DNA of 64,000 nt from Nitrobacter sp035546855. GTDB taxonomy: Bacteria > Pseudomonadota > Alphaproteobacteria > Rhizobiales > Xanthobacteraceae. Within the stretch, counting starts at the first letter, position 1; the number at the start of each line of letters is the position of its first letter. Positions 27,855 to 36,601 of this stretch are shown here, piece by piece. Made by a program: the position numbers and the translations under genes. The stretch spans positions 1 to 64,000 of the forward strand of contig DASZVY010000045.1 of assembly GCA_035546855.1 (NCBI GenBank), in the 5' to 3' direction. The notes under the pieces are model-generated. The model was not told where the DNA came from. It saw only the letters and a list, made by a program, of their open reading frames with translations, and searched no databases.

Positions 27855-28301
27855 ATGGCCGCAACACTGCAATTACCAGCCCGCATGCCGAAACAGATGC
27901 GAGAGAAGGATTACGTCGCCCTGGCGGCGTTCAGGCATGCGCTCCGGGAGTTTGAGGCGTTCAGCGAGGACGAAGCGCGCAAGGCCGGGCTGCCGCCCCA
28001 GCAGCACCAGGCCCTGCTCGCGATCCGTGGGTTTGGCGCGAAGACGGGAATGACGGTGGGCGATCTCGCCCGGCATTTCCTGCTCCGGCCTCATACGGCG
28101 GTGGGGCTGGTGAACCGCATGGTCCGCGCCGGGCTGGTCAGGCGCAAGCCGGATCCGGACGACCGCCGCCGCGTCCTGCTCACCCTGACCCCGCGGGCCG
28201 ACCGGGTTTTGATCGCGCTGTCGATGACGCACCTCGCCGAAATCCGCCGCAAGGCGCCCCAGCTCAACGAGTTGCTGAACCAGTTGTCGGCCGATCTCTA
28301 G
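27855..28301 (+). CDS. MarR-family transcriptional regulator
   Basis: A 148-residue winged-helix regulator. The core is visible as AALRHALREF-like helix 1 (FRHALREFEAFSEDEARKAG), then MTVGDLARHFLLRPHTAVGL for the recognition helix and the wing DPDDRRRVLLTLTPRA. It is divergent from the ClC gene with an inverted repeat between, so it probably represses itself and possibly the ClC gene. The inducer is unknown. The gene converges with the YiiX-like hydrolase gene 13 bp downstream. Confidence 0.92.
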   Translation: MAATLQLPARMPKQMREKDYVALAAFRHALREFEAFSEDEARKAGLPPQQHQALLAIRGFGAKTGMTVGDLARHFLLRPHTAVGLVNRMVRAGLVRRKPDPDDRRRVLLTLTPRADRVLIALSMTHLAEIRRKAPQLNELLNQLSADL

Positions 28302-28314
28302 AGCCGGCCGTCCG

Positions 28315-29271
28315 TTACGCCACGTGCTTCATCGCGTCCTGCGGGACGCGTTCGTCCGGCGCGTATTCGAACTGCACGACGTGTTCGGTGATGGTGACCC
28401 GTTCCACGAAGGTCACTTGTTCATCAGCGATCGCCGTTTCCTCGTCAGTCGTTTCAGGAACAAGCGGCGGCGCATCGATGGGTCCTTGAAACGGATCGAA
28501 CGCGCCCGCTACCTCCGCGAGCGGCTTCGGCTTGTCGGCCCAGTGGAGCGAGAGATAGTCGAAACCCTGCACGATGGTGGGTTTGACGATCTCGAAGTAG
28601 GGCGAGATGTCGAAATCCCGGGGCATGTAGAGCGAGGAATCGCGGATGTGCAGGATCTCGCGGCGCATCTGGCGGCTGCGGGTGCGGGTGATCTTCGGCA
28701 AGATCGGGTAGCGCACGGCTTCAAAGGCCTGCGCGATCAGCGCCGAGCAGATGATCTTGGTCGGATCGCCGGAGCCGAGCGCGATCATGCGCCGCCGCCA
28801 GCGTTGCGGAATCGGCAGCGGGATCAGATAGCGCATCAGGTCGAGAATGTTCTTGGTGTCGTAGCCGAAGCCGATGCGGTTGATGGCATAGCGGCAGACC
28901 GTGACGCGGTCCTCGTACGACAGCCCGACGGGGCGGCACAGCCGCGTGTGATAGGGATAATATTTCGACAGCGGCGCTGACGTGACGCCCTCGCCGATAT
29001 TGGCCTCGATCAGCACGTGCGGTTCGCCGTCGGGTTCGGCGGCGCCGTCGATCGGCCCGACGAACAGCGCGGCGTGCGACCACGTCGACTGCGTGAGATA
29101 CTTGATGATGCCGGAAATGCGGCTGTTGCCCTCGACCAGGAGGACGTCGCCCTCCTGAATGATGCCGCGCAGGTGTTCCGGGTCGCTCGGCGTGAAGGGC
29201 TCGTAGCCCGGCACTTCCTTCTGAAGATAACCAGCGATCCACTTTCCGACCGTATCGAGCATGAAGCCCAT
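28315..29271 (-). CDS. YiiX/YebB-like NlpC/P60-family cysteine hydrolase
   Basis: A 318-residue protein with the circularly permuted papain fold of YiiX-type amidases. Visible catalytic elements are His66 (STWSHAALFVG), Glu89 (VLIEANIGEG) and Cys175 (KIICSALIAQAFE), in the His-before-Cys order of permuted members. GDVLLVEGNSRISGIIKYLT precedes the His, as in lipid- or peptide-handling members. There is no signal peptide or membrane helix, so it seems cytoplasmic. The C-terminal 90 residues are acidic and not obviously conserved. Start may be the ATG at 29271 or the in-frame ATG at 29262. Substrate unknown. Confidence 0.8.
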   Translation of the reverse strand: MGFMLDTVGKWIAGYLQKEVPGYEPFTPSDPEHLRGIIQEGDVLLVEGNSRISGIIKYLTQSTWSHAALFVGPIDGAAEPDGEPHVLIEANIGEGVTSAPLSKYYPYHTRLCRPVGLSYEDRVTVCRYAINRIGFGYDTKNILDLMRYLIPLPIPQRWRRRMIALGSGDPTKIICSALIAQAFEAVRYPILPKITRTRSRQMRREILHIRDSSLYMPRDFDISPYFEIVKPTIVQGFDYLSLHWADKPKPLAEVAGAFDPFQGPIDAPPLVPETTDEETAIADEQVTFVERVTITEHVVQFEYAPDERVPQDAMKHVA

Positions 29272-29579
29272 GAGTCTCGCTCCCCGCGGTTCGTTCTGAC
29301 CGCTTGTGTCCCTGTCCTAAGCATGTTCGAAAGCGATTGCAATTTAGTTCATGCTGCGCGCGGGCCAGTCAGGATTGATTCACCATGATGGTTGCTGTGT
29401 CCCCATGGATGCGGCAAGATTCGCGCGGCGATCGCCGGTGCAGATCGCTGCAAGGGATATCGGAAGGCGATGATTCCAAAGCGGTTTTGTTGCGGATTGC
29501 AGATGGCGAGGATCCCGGGCCCGATCGTAGGCATCGTGCATCGCCGGAATCCCGGCGGCAGATTTTTGGAAACCATGCC
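29272..29579. other. intergenic region, nothing firm seen
   Basis: 308 bp between the start of the YiiX-like gene and the start chosen for the flavin oxidase. The oxidase frame is open from 29385 but the translation there lacks any family feature, and a Tat signal peptide begins only at 29580. Promoters for both divergent genes should lie here; I could not assign them. Confidence 0.5.
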
Positions 29580-30992
29580 ATGAGAATGACACGCCGCGAT
29601 TTCTTGTCGGCATCGGCCGCGCTCGCGCTCCAGCCGGCGCTCGGTGTGCGGACCATGGCCGCGCCGCTGCCGCGCCAGGCCGACGTGGTGGTGATCGGCG
29701 CGGGCGCCGCCGGCGTCGCGGCGGCGCGCCGGATCGCAGCCGCCGGCCGCAGCGTGATCGTGGTCGAAGCCGCAAACCGCATCGGCGGCCGCTGTCTCAC
29801 GGACGCCACGACGTTCGAGGTGCCGTTCGATCGCGGCGCGCGGCTGCTGCACAATCCCGACAGCAATCCGATGGCGAAGCTGGCGCGCGATGCGGGCATC
29901 GGCGTGTTTCCGGTGCCGGCCGGGCAGAAAATCCGCGTCGGCCGCCGCAACGCGCGCGCGGGCGAGACCGAGGAATTTCTGGCAACGCTGGTCCGCGCCA
30001 ATCGCGCCATCGATGAGGCCGCGCGGGGCCGCGTCGACGTGTCCTGCGCCGACGCGCTGCCCAGCAATCTCGGCGACTGGACGGCCACCGTGCAATTCAC
30101 GCTCGGCCCCAGCGCGACGGGAAAAGATCTCGCGCAACTGTCGGCGATGGATCAAAGCCGTGCGCAGGATCGGATCGCGGCGATCGGTTGCCGTCCGGGA
30201 CTCGGCGCGCTGGTGACGAAGCTTGGCGCCGATGTTCCGGTGGCGTTGTCGACGCCCGCCAGCCGCGTGGTCTGGAGTGGTCGCGACGTCGGCGTCGAAA
30301 CGACCGCGGGCCGGATCGCCGCGCGCGCGGTGATCGCGACTGTATCGAGCAACGTTCTCACGTCGGGCCATCTGCGGTTTGCGCCCGAGTTGCCGAAGCG
30401 GCACCTCGACGCTGCGGCGAAATTGTCGCTGGGCAGTTACGACCGGGTGGCGCTGTGGCTCGCCAACAATCCGCTCGGGCTCGCGCATGACGACGTGATG
30501 ATCGAGCAAAGCACCGATGCGAAGACCGGATTGCTGCTGGCGAACATCGGCGGTTCGTCGCTTTGCGCGGTGGATGTCGCAGGATCGTTCGGCCGCGACC
30601 TGTCGGCGCAGGGCGAGCGTGCCATGGTCGCCTTCGCGACCGAATGGCTGACCAAGCTGTTCGGCAGCGATGCCGCGCGGGCGGTCAAGGTCTCGACGGC
30701 GACGCGCTGGAACGCGGAGCCCTTCGTGCTCGGCGCGATGTCGGCGGCGGCGCCCGGCGGCCAGCCGTCGCGGCGGATTTTGATGGAGCCGCTCGGCAGT
30801 CTGTTCTTCGCCGGCGAAGCCGCGCATGAAACGCTGTGGGGCACCGTTCACGGCGCATGGGAAAGCGGCGAGCGTGCTGCGGATGCAGCCCTGAAGAAAC
30901 TCCGCCCCGCCGCGGCCGCTCCATCGGCCGCGCCGTCACGCAAGCCGCGCCGGCGGCACACGAGTCACGCGGAACGTGGGCACGTTCGGTAG
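29580..30992 (+). CDS. Tat-exported flavin amine oxidase family protein
   Basis: A 470-residue FAD-dependent oxidoreductase of the monoamine-oxidase superfamily. The start MRMTRRDFLSASAALALQPA is a twin-arginine signal peptide (TRRDFL), so it should be folded in the cytoplasm and exported. The FAD-binding motif VVIGAGAAGVAAARR lies at 37-51, the RIGGRCLT motif follows near 72, and the C-terminal FAD contact LFFAGEAAHE...TVHGAWESGERAA is present near 420. The last 35 residues are Ala/Pro/Arg-rich. Amine substrate is a family inference. It stands alone, converging with the TSUP gene. Confidence 0.88.
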   Translation: MRMTRRDFLSASAALALQPALGVRTMAAPLPRQADVVVIGAGAAGVAAARRIAAAGRSVIVVEAANRIGGRCLTDATTFEVPFDRGARLLHNPDSNPMAKLARDAGIGVFPVPAGQKIRVGRRNARAGETEEFLATLVRANRAIDEAARGRVDVSCADALPSNLGDWTATVQFTLGPSATGKDLAQLSAMDQSRAQDRIAAIGCRPGLGALVTKLGADVPVALSTPASRVVWSGRDVGVETTAGRIAARAVIATVSSNVLTSGHLRFAPELPKRHLDAAAKLSLGSYDRVALWLANNPLGLAHDDVMIEQSTDAKTGLLLANIGGSSLCAVDVAGSFGRDLSAQGERAMVAFATEWLTKLFGSDAARAVKVSTATRWNAEPFVLGAMSAAAPGGQPSRRILMEPLGSLFFAGEAAHETLWGTVHGAWESGERAADAALKKLRPAAAAPSAAPSRKPRRRHTSHAERGHVR

Positions 30993-31001
30993 CGTGCATT
31001 G

Positions 31002-31766
31002 TCAGCGCAGGATGTGGTCGAACACCGGCAGGCTGATGAAGGCCGATACGGCGATCATCGCGTAGCACGCGCGGCGGAAGGTGGTTTCGCTGGCGAGGCC
31101 GAACATATGCGAGCCGATCCACAGGCCGATGGCGAACGCCGGACCCAGCAGGACCGCGAGCGCGACGATCTTGAGCGAAAGCAATCCGCCGAACAGATAG
31201 CTGACGATGAGGATGACATCCGAGACGGCGAAATACACAATGACGCTGGCGCGGATCATTGCCGGCGTCGCGGCATCGCGCAGCCAATACATCACGACGG
31301 GCGGGCCGCTGACCTGGGCGACGCCGCCGAAAAATCCGGCGATGGCGCCGACGCCGATGGTCAGCGGCGGCGTCGTGCGGCCGGTGTAGCGCCAGCCGGC
31401 CATCATCAGGCCGAGCAACGGCACGATCAGCGCCACGATCAGCCAGCGCACGGTGAGCGGATCGGCATACAGCAGAAACCATGCGCCGAGCGGCGCGCCG
31501 ACCAGCGAGCCGACCGCCATGAGCGCCACGTCGCGCTTGTTGGCGATGCGCGCGGCCCCGGGGACGAGGCCGATGGCGGCAATGATCTCGATGATCAGCA
31601 TCAGCGGCGAGGCGAGCTTGGCGCCGATCATCGCGCTCGCCAGCGGCATGAAGATCAGCGCGGAGCCGAATCCGGAGAAGCCGCGCCCGAGACCGGACGC
31701 GAAGGCGGTGAGCAGCAGACCCGCAAGCAACGGCCACGATAACGCGTTCAGGCCGAGACTTGTCAT
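31002..31766 (-). CDS. TSUP (TauE/SafE) family permease
   Basis: A 254-residue membrane protein with about eight hydrophobic helices (LLAGLLLTAFASGLGRGFSG, LASPLMLIIEIIAAIGLVPG, LIVALIVPLLGLMMAGW, IGVGAIAGFFGGVAQVSGPP). The family exports sulfite, sulfoacetate or other small anions; the substrate here is unknown. Its ATG overlaps the pheT stop codon by 4 bp (ATGA), so it can be translationally coupled to pheT. This is an odd partner for a tRNA synthetase and is probably chance tail-end addition to the operon. Confidence 0.88.
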   Translation of the reverse strand: MTSLGLNALSWPLLAGLLLTAFASGLGRGFSGFGSALIFMPLASAMIGAKLASPLMLIIEIIAAIGLVPGAARIANKRDVALMAVGSLVGAPLGAWFLLYADPLTVRWLIVALIVPLLGLMMAGWRYTGRTTPPLTIGVGAIAGFFGGVAQVSGPPVVMYWLRDAATPAMIRASVIVYFAVSDVILIVSYLFGGLLSLKIVALAVLLGPAFAIGLWIGSHMFGLASETTFRRACYAMIAVSAFISLPVFDHILR

Positions 31767-34216
31767 CCCCGCAAGACGCCGCCGGTCTTCCTTGTCACCT
31801 CGGCGACGATCTTCGCAGCCACCGCGTCGATTTCCTGATCGGTCAGGGTTTTTTCCCGCGGCTGAAGCGTGACGGTGATCGCGACCGACTTCTTGTCGGG
31901 ATCGATCCCCTTGCCTTCATAGACGTCGAACACGCTGACGTCGGCAATCAGCTTGCGATCGACGCCCTGCGCGGCGCGAACGATGTCGCTGGCCTTGACG
32001 CGGCGGTCGACGATGAAGGCGAAGTCGCGCGACACCGGCTGGAACGCCGACAGCTCCAGCATCGGCTTGGCGCGGGTCGGCTTCTGCTTCGGTTCGGGGA
32101 TGCGGTCGAGGATCACCTCGAATGCCACCAGCGGTCCGTCGGCTTTCAAGATCTCCAGCGCACGGGGATGCAGCTCGCCGAAGTAACCGAGCACGTTCTG
32201 CGGTCCCATCTGGATGGCGCCGGAGCGGCCCGGATGCAGCCAGGCCGGAAAATTCTTCGATTCGCCGCTCGCGGCGACCTGCAAGGCCTGCATCGGCGCC
32301 CCGGCGGCCGCCAGCACCGCGAAGGCATCGGCCTTCGCATCGAAGGTATTGGCGTCGAGCGCCCCGGCGTCAGCGCCGCCCGACCAGTGGCGGCCGAGTC
32401 CCTGCGATGACGCAAGGCCGCGGCGAAGCCCCGCGGCGGCCATGAATTGGTCCTGCGGCCGGTCGCCGCGAAACATCTGCCCGACTTCGAACAGCGCGAG
32501 ATCGCCCGAGCCGCGATCGACATTGGCCTGCGCCGCCGCGATCAGGCCGGGCAAGAGGCTCGGGCGCATGTCGGAGAGATCGGCCGCGATCGGGTTGGCG
32601 AGCGCGAGTTCGGGCTTGCCGCCGCCGAACAGTTCCGCCTGCGGTTTTGCGATGAACGACCACGTCACCGCCTCGACCATGCCGCGCGCCGCCAGGGCAC
32701 GCCGCGCGCGGCGGGTGCGCGACTGCATCGGAGTCAGGACCGGCTTGCGCGGGGCCTCGCCGCGATCGAACGGCGTCATCGGCACCTTGTCGACGCCGAC
32801 GATGCGGACGATCTCCTCGACGATGTCGGCCTTGCCGTGCACGTCGGTGCGCCATGACGGCACCGCGACCTTCACCACGGGGCCGTTGCCGGCCACCATG
32901 AAGCCGAGGTGGCCGAGGATGCGCTTGACCTCGATCAGCGGCACCTCGATGCCCGCGAGCCGCTTCAACTCATGCAGCGGATAGTCGATCACGCGATCGT
33001 CGGGCAGCGCGCGGCCGACCACGACGTTCTCCGATGGCGAGCCGCCGCACAGCTCCATCACGAGTTTCGTCGCCAGTTCGAGACCGGGTACCATAAAGGC
33101 GGGATCGACGCCGCGCTCGAAACGGTAGCGCGCATCGGAATTGATACCGAGCTTGCGGCCGGTCTGGGCGATGTTGATCTCGTTCCACAGCGCCGATTCG
33201 ATCAGCACGTCGGTGGTGTTTTCATCGCACCCCGAAGCCTCGCCGCCCATGATGCCGGCGAGCGATTCGACGCCGTTGTCGTCGGCGATCACGCACATGG
33301 TGTCATCGAGCCGGTAGGTGCGCGCATCCAGCGCCAGCAGGCTCTCGCCGTTCTTCGCGCGCCGCACGGTGAGATGGCCATGCACCTTCTTCGCGTCGAA
33401 CACGTGCAGCGGACGGGCGCGGTCGTAGGTCATGAAGTTGGTGATGTCGACCAGCGCGTTGATCGGGCGCAGGCCGATCGAGGTCAGGCGCCGCTGCAGC
33501 CATTCCGGCGAGGGGCCGTTCGTCACGCCGCGCACGAGGCGCAACGCGAAGCCGGGACACAGCGAGGCGTCTTCCACGGTGACGTTGATCGGGCAGGGAA
33601 ACTCGCCCTTGATCGCCTTGATGGTCGGATCCTTGAAGCGGCCCATGTCGGCGGCGGAAAGATCGCGCGCGATGCCGTGCACGCCGGTGCAGTCCTGCCG
33701 GTTCGGCGTCAGGTTGATCTCGATCACGGGATCGTCGAGGCCGGCCCATTCGGCATAGCCGGCGCCGACCGGCGCATCGGCGGGAAGCTCGATGATGCCG
33801 TCATGGTCGTCGGAGATTTCAAGCTCGGCGGCGGAGCACAGCATGCCGCGGCTCTCGATGCCGCGGATGGTGCCGACGCCCAAGGTCATGGCCTTGCCGG
33901 GAATGTAGGTGCCGGGCGGCGCGAACACGGTGATGAGACCGGCGCGCGCATTCGGCGCGCCGCAGACCACCTGGATATGCGCGGGCTCGCCCTTGTCGTT
34001 GGTCTCGCCGGTATCGATCATGCACAGCCGCAAGCGATCCGCGTTCGGGTGCTGCACGGCGGAAACGACGCGCGCGATGGTGTAGGGCGCGAGCGCCTTC
34101 GACTTGTCCTCGATGTGCTCGACCTCGAGCCCGATCATGGTGAGCTTGTCGGCGAGCTTGTCCAGCGGCTCGTCGGTGTCGAGATGCTCTTTCAGCCAGG
34201 AGAGGGTGAATTTCAT
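31763..34216 (-). CDS. pheT: phenylalanine-tRNA ligase beta subunit
   Basis: Large subunit of the alpha2-beta2 synthetase that charges tRNA-Phe. It is 817 residues. Order of domains: N-terminal KFTLSWLKEHLDTDEPLDKL, the EMAP/OB tRNA-binding domain (about 40-150, with VVCGAPNARAG), the B3/B4 editing domain, B5 DNA-binding-like domain, a catalytic-like core, and the C-terminal ferredoxin-fold anticodon-binding domain (AFQPVSRDFAFIVDRRVKAS). Downstream of pheS on the same strand, 121 bp apart with a GC hairpin repeat in the gap. Confidence 0.97.
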   Translation of the reverse strand: MKFTLSWLKEHLDTDEPLDKLADKLTMIGLEVEHIEDKSKALAPYTIARVVSAVQHPNADRLRLCMIDTGETNDKGEPAHIQVVCGAPNARAGLITVFAPPGTYIPGKAMTLGVGTIRGIESRGMLCSAAELEISDDHDGIIELPADAPVGAGYAEWAGLDDPVIEINLTPNRQDCTGVHGIARDLSAADMGRFKDPTIKAIKGEFPCPINVTVEDASLCPGFALRLVRGVTNGPSPEWLQRRLTSIGLRPINALVDITNFMTYDRARPLHVFDAKKVHGHLTVRRAKNGESLLALDARTYRLDDTMCVIADDNGVESLAGIMGGEASGCDENTTDVLIESALWNEINIAQTGRKLGINSDARYRFERGVDPAFMVPGLELATKLVMELCGGSPSENVVVGRALPDDRVIDYPLHELKRLAGIEVPLIEVKRILGHLGFMVAGNGPVVKVAVPSWRTDVHGKADIVEEIVRIVGVDKVPMTPFDRGEAPRKPVLTPMQSRTRRARRALAARGMVEAVTWSFIAKPQAELFGGGKPELALANPIAADLSDMRPSLLPGLIAAAQANVDRGSGDLALFEVGQMFRGDRPQDQFMAAAGLRRGLASSQGLGRHWSGGADAGALDANTFDAKADAFAVLAAAGAPMQALQVAASGESKNFPAWLHPGRSGAIQMGPQNVLGYFGELHPRALEILKADGPLVAFEVILDRIPEPKQKPTRAKPMLELSAFQPVSRDFAFIVDRRVKASDIVRAAQGVDRKLIADVSVFDVYEGKGIDPDKKSVAITVTLQPREKTLTDQEIDAVAAKIVAEVTRKTGGVLRG

Positions 34217-34268
34217 GGCTGTGTCTTTCGGCCGCTTGTGAATGTGCTTGCCCCGTGGGCAGCCTGCT

Positions 34269-34292
34269 CCCTCTCCCGCTTGCGGGGGAGGG
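34269..34292. repeat. GC-rich hairpin repeat in the pheS-pheT gap
   Basis: CCCTCTCCCGC, TT, GCGGGGGAGGG: an 11-bp inverted repeat with one wobble position, followed on the right by GTTGGGGAGGAAG. This is a very common dispersed motif in alphaproteobacterial intergenic regions. It has no T run, so it is unlikely to be a strong terminator. Confidence 0.55.
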
Positions 34293-34337
34293 TTGGGGAG
34301 GAAGCAGCGGCCTTTATAACAGGTGTAACGACTGCCC

Positions 34338-35435
34338 TCACGAACTCAGCCCTCCCGCCAGCGTCGGGACGTCGAGCGGCCGGAAGCCATAATGGGTGAG
34401 CCAGCGCACGTCGCCTTCGAACAACTGGCGCAGGTCGGGCATGCCGTATTTCAGCATGGCGATGCGGTCGATGCCCATGCCCCAGGCGAAGCCCTGGTAG
34501 GTGTCGGGATCGAGGCCGCACAGTTTCAAGACGTTCGGGTGCACCATGCCGCAGCCGAGAATCTCCAGCCAGTCCTCGCCCTCGCCGAAGCGGATCTCGC
34601 CTTTGTCGCGGCGGCACTGGATGTCGACTTCCAGCGACGGCTCCGTGAACGGGAAGAACGACGGACGAAAGCGCATGTTGACCTTGTCGACCTCGAAGAA
34701 CGCCTTGCAGAATTCGTGCAGGATCCATTTGAGGTGGCCGAGATGCGACGACTTGTCGATCACGAGCCCCTCGACCTGGTGGAACATCGGCGTGTGCGTC
34801 TGGTCGCTGTCGCTGCGATAGGTGCGGCCGGGACAGATGACGCGGATCGGCGGCGTCTGGCTCAGCATGGTGCGCACCTGCACCGGCGAGGTATGAGTCC
34901 GCAGCAACAGACGCGAGCCGTCGTCCTTCGGATTGAAGTAGAAGGTGTCGTGCATCTCGCGCGCGGGATGGCCTTCGGGAAAGTTCAGCCGCGTGAAATT
35001 GTAGTCGTCGGTCTCGATGTCCGGGCCTTCGGCGACGGAAAATCCCATGTCGGCGAAGATCGTGGTGACTTCGTCCCAGACCTGGCTCAGCGGATGGATG
35101 CGGCCGGCCTCGGCGGCCGTCTCGCGCAGCGGCAGGGTGACGTCGAGGGTCTCTGACGCAAGGCGCGCATCGAGGGCGGCGGCCTTCAGCACGTCGCGGC
35201 GCGCGGCCAGCGCCAGCGCCACTGTGTCCTTGGCGAGGTTGATCCTCGCGCCCTCGGTCTTGCGCTCCTCCGGCGACATCTTGCCGAGCGTCGCGAGCAG
35301 CGCCGAGATCGCCCCCTTCTTGCCCAGCGCCGCGACGCGCACGGCTTCCAGGGCGGTCTCGTCGGCGGCGGCGGCGATGTCGGAAAGGATTTGGGATTGA
35401 AGCGAGTCGAGATCGGACTTTTCGGAATCGGACAT
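34338..35435 (-). CDS. pheS: phenylalanine-tRNA ligase alpha subunit
   Basis: Catalytic subunit of phenylalanyl-tRNA synthetase. I use the ATG at 35435 (MSDSEKSDLDSLQSQILSDI), giving 365 residues; a GTG four codons upstream is the alternative. An N-terminal coiled-coil arm (about 10-95) precedes the class II core with motif 2 TSPVQVRTMLSQTPPIRVI, FHQVEGLVID and motif 3 GFAWGMGIDRIAMLKYGM near 335. First of pheS-pheT; rplT lies 170 bp upstream beyond a palindromic repeat. Confidence 0.97.
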   Translation of the reverse strand: MSDSEKSDLDSLQSQILSDIAAAADETALEAVRVAALGKKGAISALLATLGKMSPEERKTEGARINLAKDTVALALAARRDVLKAAALDARLASETLDVTLPLRETAAEAGRIHPLSQVWDEVTTIFADMGFSVAEGPDIETDDYNFTRLNFPEGHPAREMHDTFYFNPKDDGSRLLLRTHTSPVQVRTMLSQTPPIRVICPGRTYRSDSDQTHTPMFHQVEGLVIDKSSHLGHLKWILHEFCKAFFEVDKVNMRFRPSFFPFTEPSLEVDIQCRRDKGEIRFGEGEDWLEILGCGMVHPNVLKLCGLDPDTYQGFAWGMGIDRIAMLKYGMPDLRQLFEGDVRWLTHYGFRPLDVPTLAGGLSS

Positions 35436-35483
35436 GGCGACGGTCACCTTGTGGGGATCCGCTCGCCGTCAGCACATCGGGCC

Positions 35484-35575
35484 GTCATCATCCGCGAAGG
35501 CGGATGATCCAGTAACCCCGGTGCTCGAAGGATTGGTCGGTGGTTACTGGATGCCCCGCCTTCGCGGGGCATGAC
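35484..35575. repeat. dispersed palindromic repeat between rplT and pheS
   Basis: About 92 bp bounded by GTCAT and ATGAC. The left part has CATCCGCGAAGGCGGATG, the right part CCCCGCCTTCGCGGGG, and the centre has CCAGTAACC (35509-35517) mirrored by GGTTACTGG (35542-35550). The unit folds into two side hairpins on a long central stem. It is a typical dispersed repeat of this bacterial group and fills the gap. Confidence 0.7.
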
Positions 35576-35609
35576 ACCGTTTTGTGTGACGCACCAGCGG
35601 TCGGCAGCA

Positions 35610-35969
35610 TCACGCCGCGAGCGCGGCCTTGGCCTTCTCGGCGATCGCCTGGAACGCGGCGGGCTCGTGAATGGCGAGGTCCGACAGCACCTTGCGGTCC
35701 ACCACGATACCGGACTTCGACAGGCCGTCGATGAAGCGGCTGTAGGTCATGCCGAACGGCCGCACCGCGGCGTTGAGGCGCTGGATCCAGAGCGCGCGGA
35801 AGGTGCGCTTCTTGCGCTTGCGGTCGCGGAAGGCATACTGGCCGGCCTTGTCGACCGCGGCCTTGGCGGCGCGGATGGTGTTCTTGCGGCGGCCATGGAA
35901 CCCCTTGGCGGCCTTGTAGACTTTCTTGTGCTTGGCATGAGCCGTCACACCGCGTTTGACGCGAGACAT
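35610..35969 (-). CDS. rplT: 50S ribosomal protein L20
   Basis: Large-subunit assembly protein that also represses its own operon in many bacteria. It is 119 residues, complete, beginning MSRVKRGVTAHAKHKKVYKA; the basic N-terminal extension that penetrates 23S rRNA and the globular C-terminal part (FRALWIQRLNAAVRPFGMTY) are both seen. Downstream of rpmI by 76 bp on the same strand. Confidence 0.98.
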   Translation of the reverse strand: MSRVKRGVTAHAKHKKVYKAAKGFHGRRKNTIRAAKAAVDKAGQYAFRDRKRKKRTFRALWIQRLNAAVRPFGMTYSRFIDGLSKSGIVVDRKVLSDLAIHEPAAFQAIAEKAKAALAA

Positions 35970-36045
35970 GACCGATCTCCTTCAAAGGTACGGGCTGAAA
36001 CTGCGCCGCGTCTGCGCGCGGCCGATGGAAATGGCGATCGAACGC

Positions 36046-36246
36046 TCAGGCGTTCGGCAAGAAGTACTTCTTGATGTTGTCGCCGTCGGTCTTGAACATC
36101 ACGCGGGTGCCTCGGAGCTGACGAATCTGCTTCTTCGTCCGCTTGATCATGCCGTGGCGTTTGCCGGCGTGGGCCGAGACGACTTTTCCGGTCCCGGTCA
36201 CCTTGAAGCGCTTTTTGGCGCCCGATTTGGTCTTCAGCTTGGGCAT
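36046..36246 (-). CDS. rpmI: 50S ribosomal protein L35
   Basis: Small basic ribosomal protein of 66 residues, starting at the ATG at 36246 (MPKLKTKSGAKKRFKVTGTG), preceded by AGGAGAG. Complete. Usually encoded directly after infC; here a MazF-like toxin gene and a strong terminator separate it from infC, so rpmI-rplT probably has its own promoter within 36247-36475. Confidence 0.97.
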   Translation of the reverse strand: MPKLKTKSGAKKRFKVTGTGKVVSAHAGKRHGMIKRTKKQIRQLRGTRVMFKTDGDNIKKYFLPNA

Positions 36247-36601
36247 TTGGCTCTCCTGTTGCCACGACAAAACGCGCCCCGAGAGGCGCATTCGCGGCTG
36301 AAATGCTCGTTAGAGCGTTGAAAGTGCTTGGCTATTTCCGAAATGAAAGTCGCCGGCACGCTCGTCGCCACGGCAGCCCTATATCAGCCGGGCGGCGAAG
36401 ACCGGGCTTATGGCAGAGGATGACGAAATTGGCAACGGGGAAGGCAGGAGGTTCGCAAAAAGACAAAACAATATCCCGAAAAAGAAAAGCCCTGCCGGGG
36501 CTTGTTATCGCCTAGGCAGGGTTGCCCTTTCGGGTCTTGAGGCTCAACGGTTTCCCGCGAGCAATCGTAACCAATTTGGTTATTCTCGGCTTAATGTCAA
36601 G
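36247..36601. other. AT-rich intergenic region upstream of rpmI
   Basis: 355 bp between the toxin stop and rpmI. On the minus strand it holds a terminator (36475-36521), a short GC hairpin just before rpmI (GCGCC at 36274-36278 mirrored by GGCGC at 36285-36289) and a TTGACA box (plus-strand TGTCAA at 36595-36600) without a good -10. Short open frames on the plus strand here have no family features. The base composition is visibly more AT-rich than the ribosomal genes on either side. Confidence 0.5.
36475..36521 (-). terminator. Rho-independent terminator downstream of the toxin gene
   Basis: On the minus strand CCCTGCC (36515-36521) can pair with GGCAGGG (36490-36496), or AAGCCC (36498-36503) with GGGCTT (36487-36492), followed by TTCTTTTTC. 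The two stems exclude each other. Either way a GC stem plus T run ends minus-strand transcripts coming from the toxin gene. Confidence 0.7.

Noticed and set aside
26150..27955. 601-codon frame opposite the ClC gene.
   Set aside because: The protein is almost entirely Arg, Gln, Glu, His and Gly, as expected from the antisense of a membrane protein gene. Not a gene.
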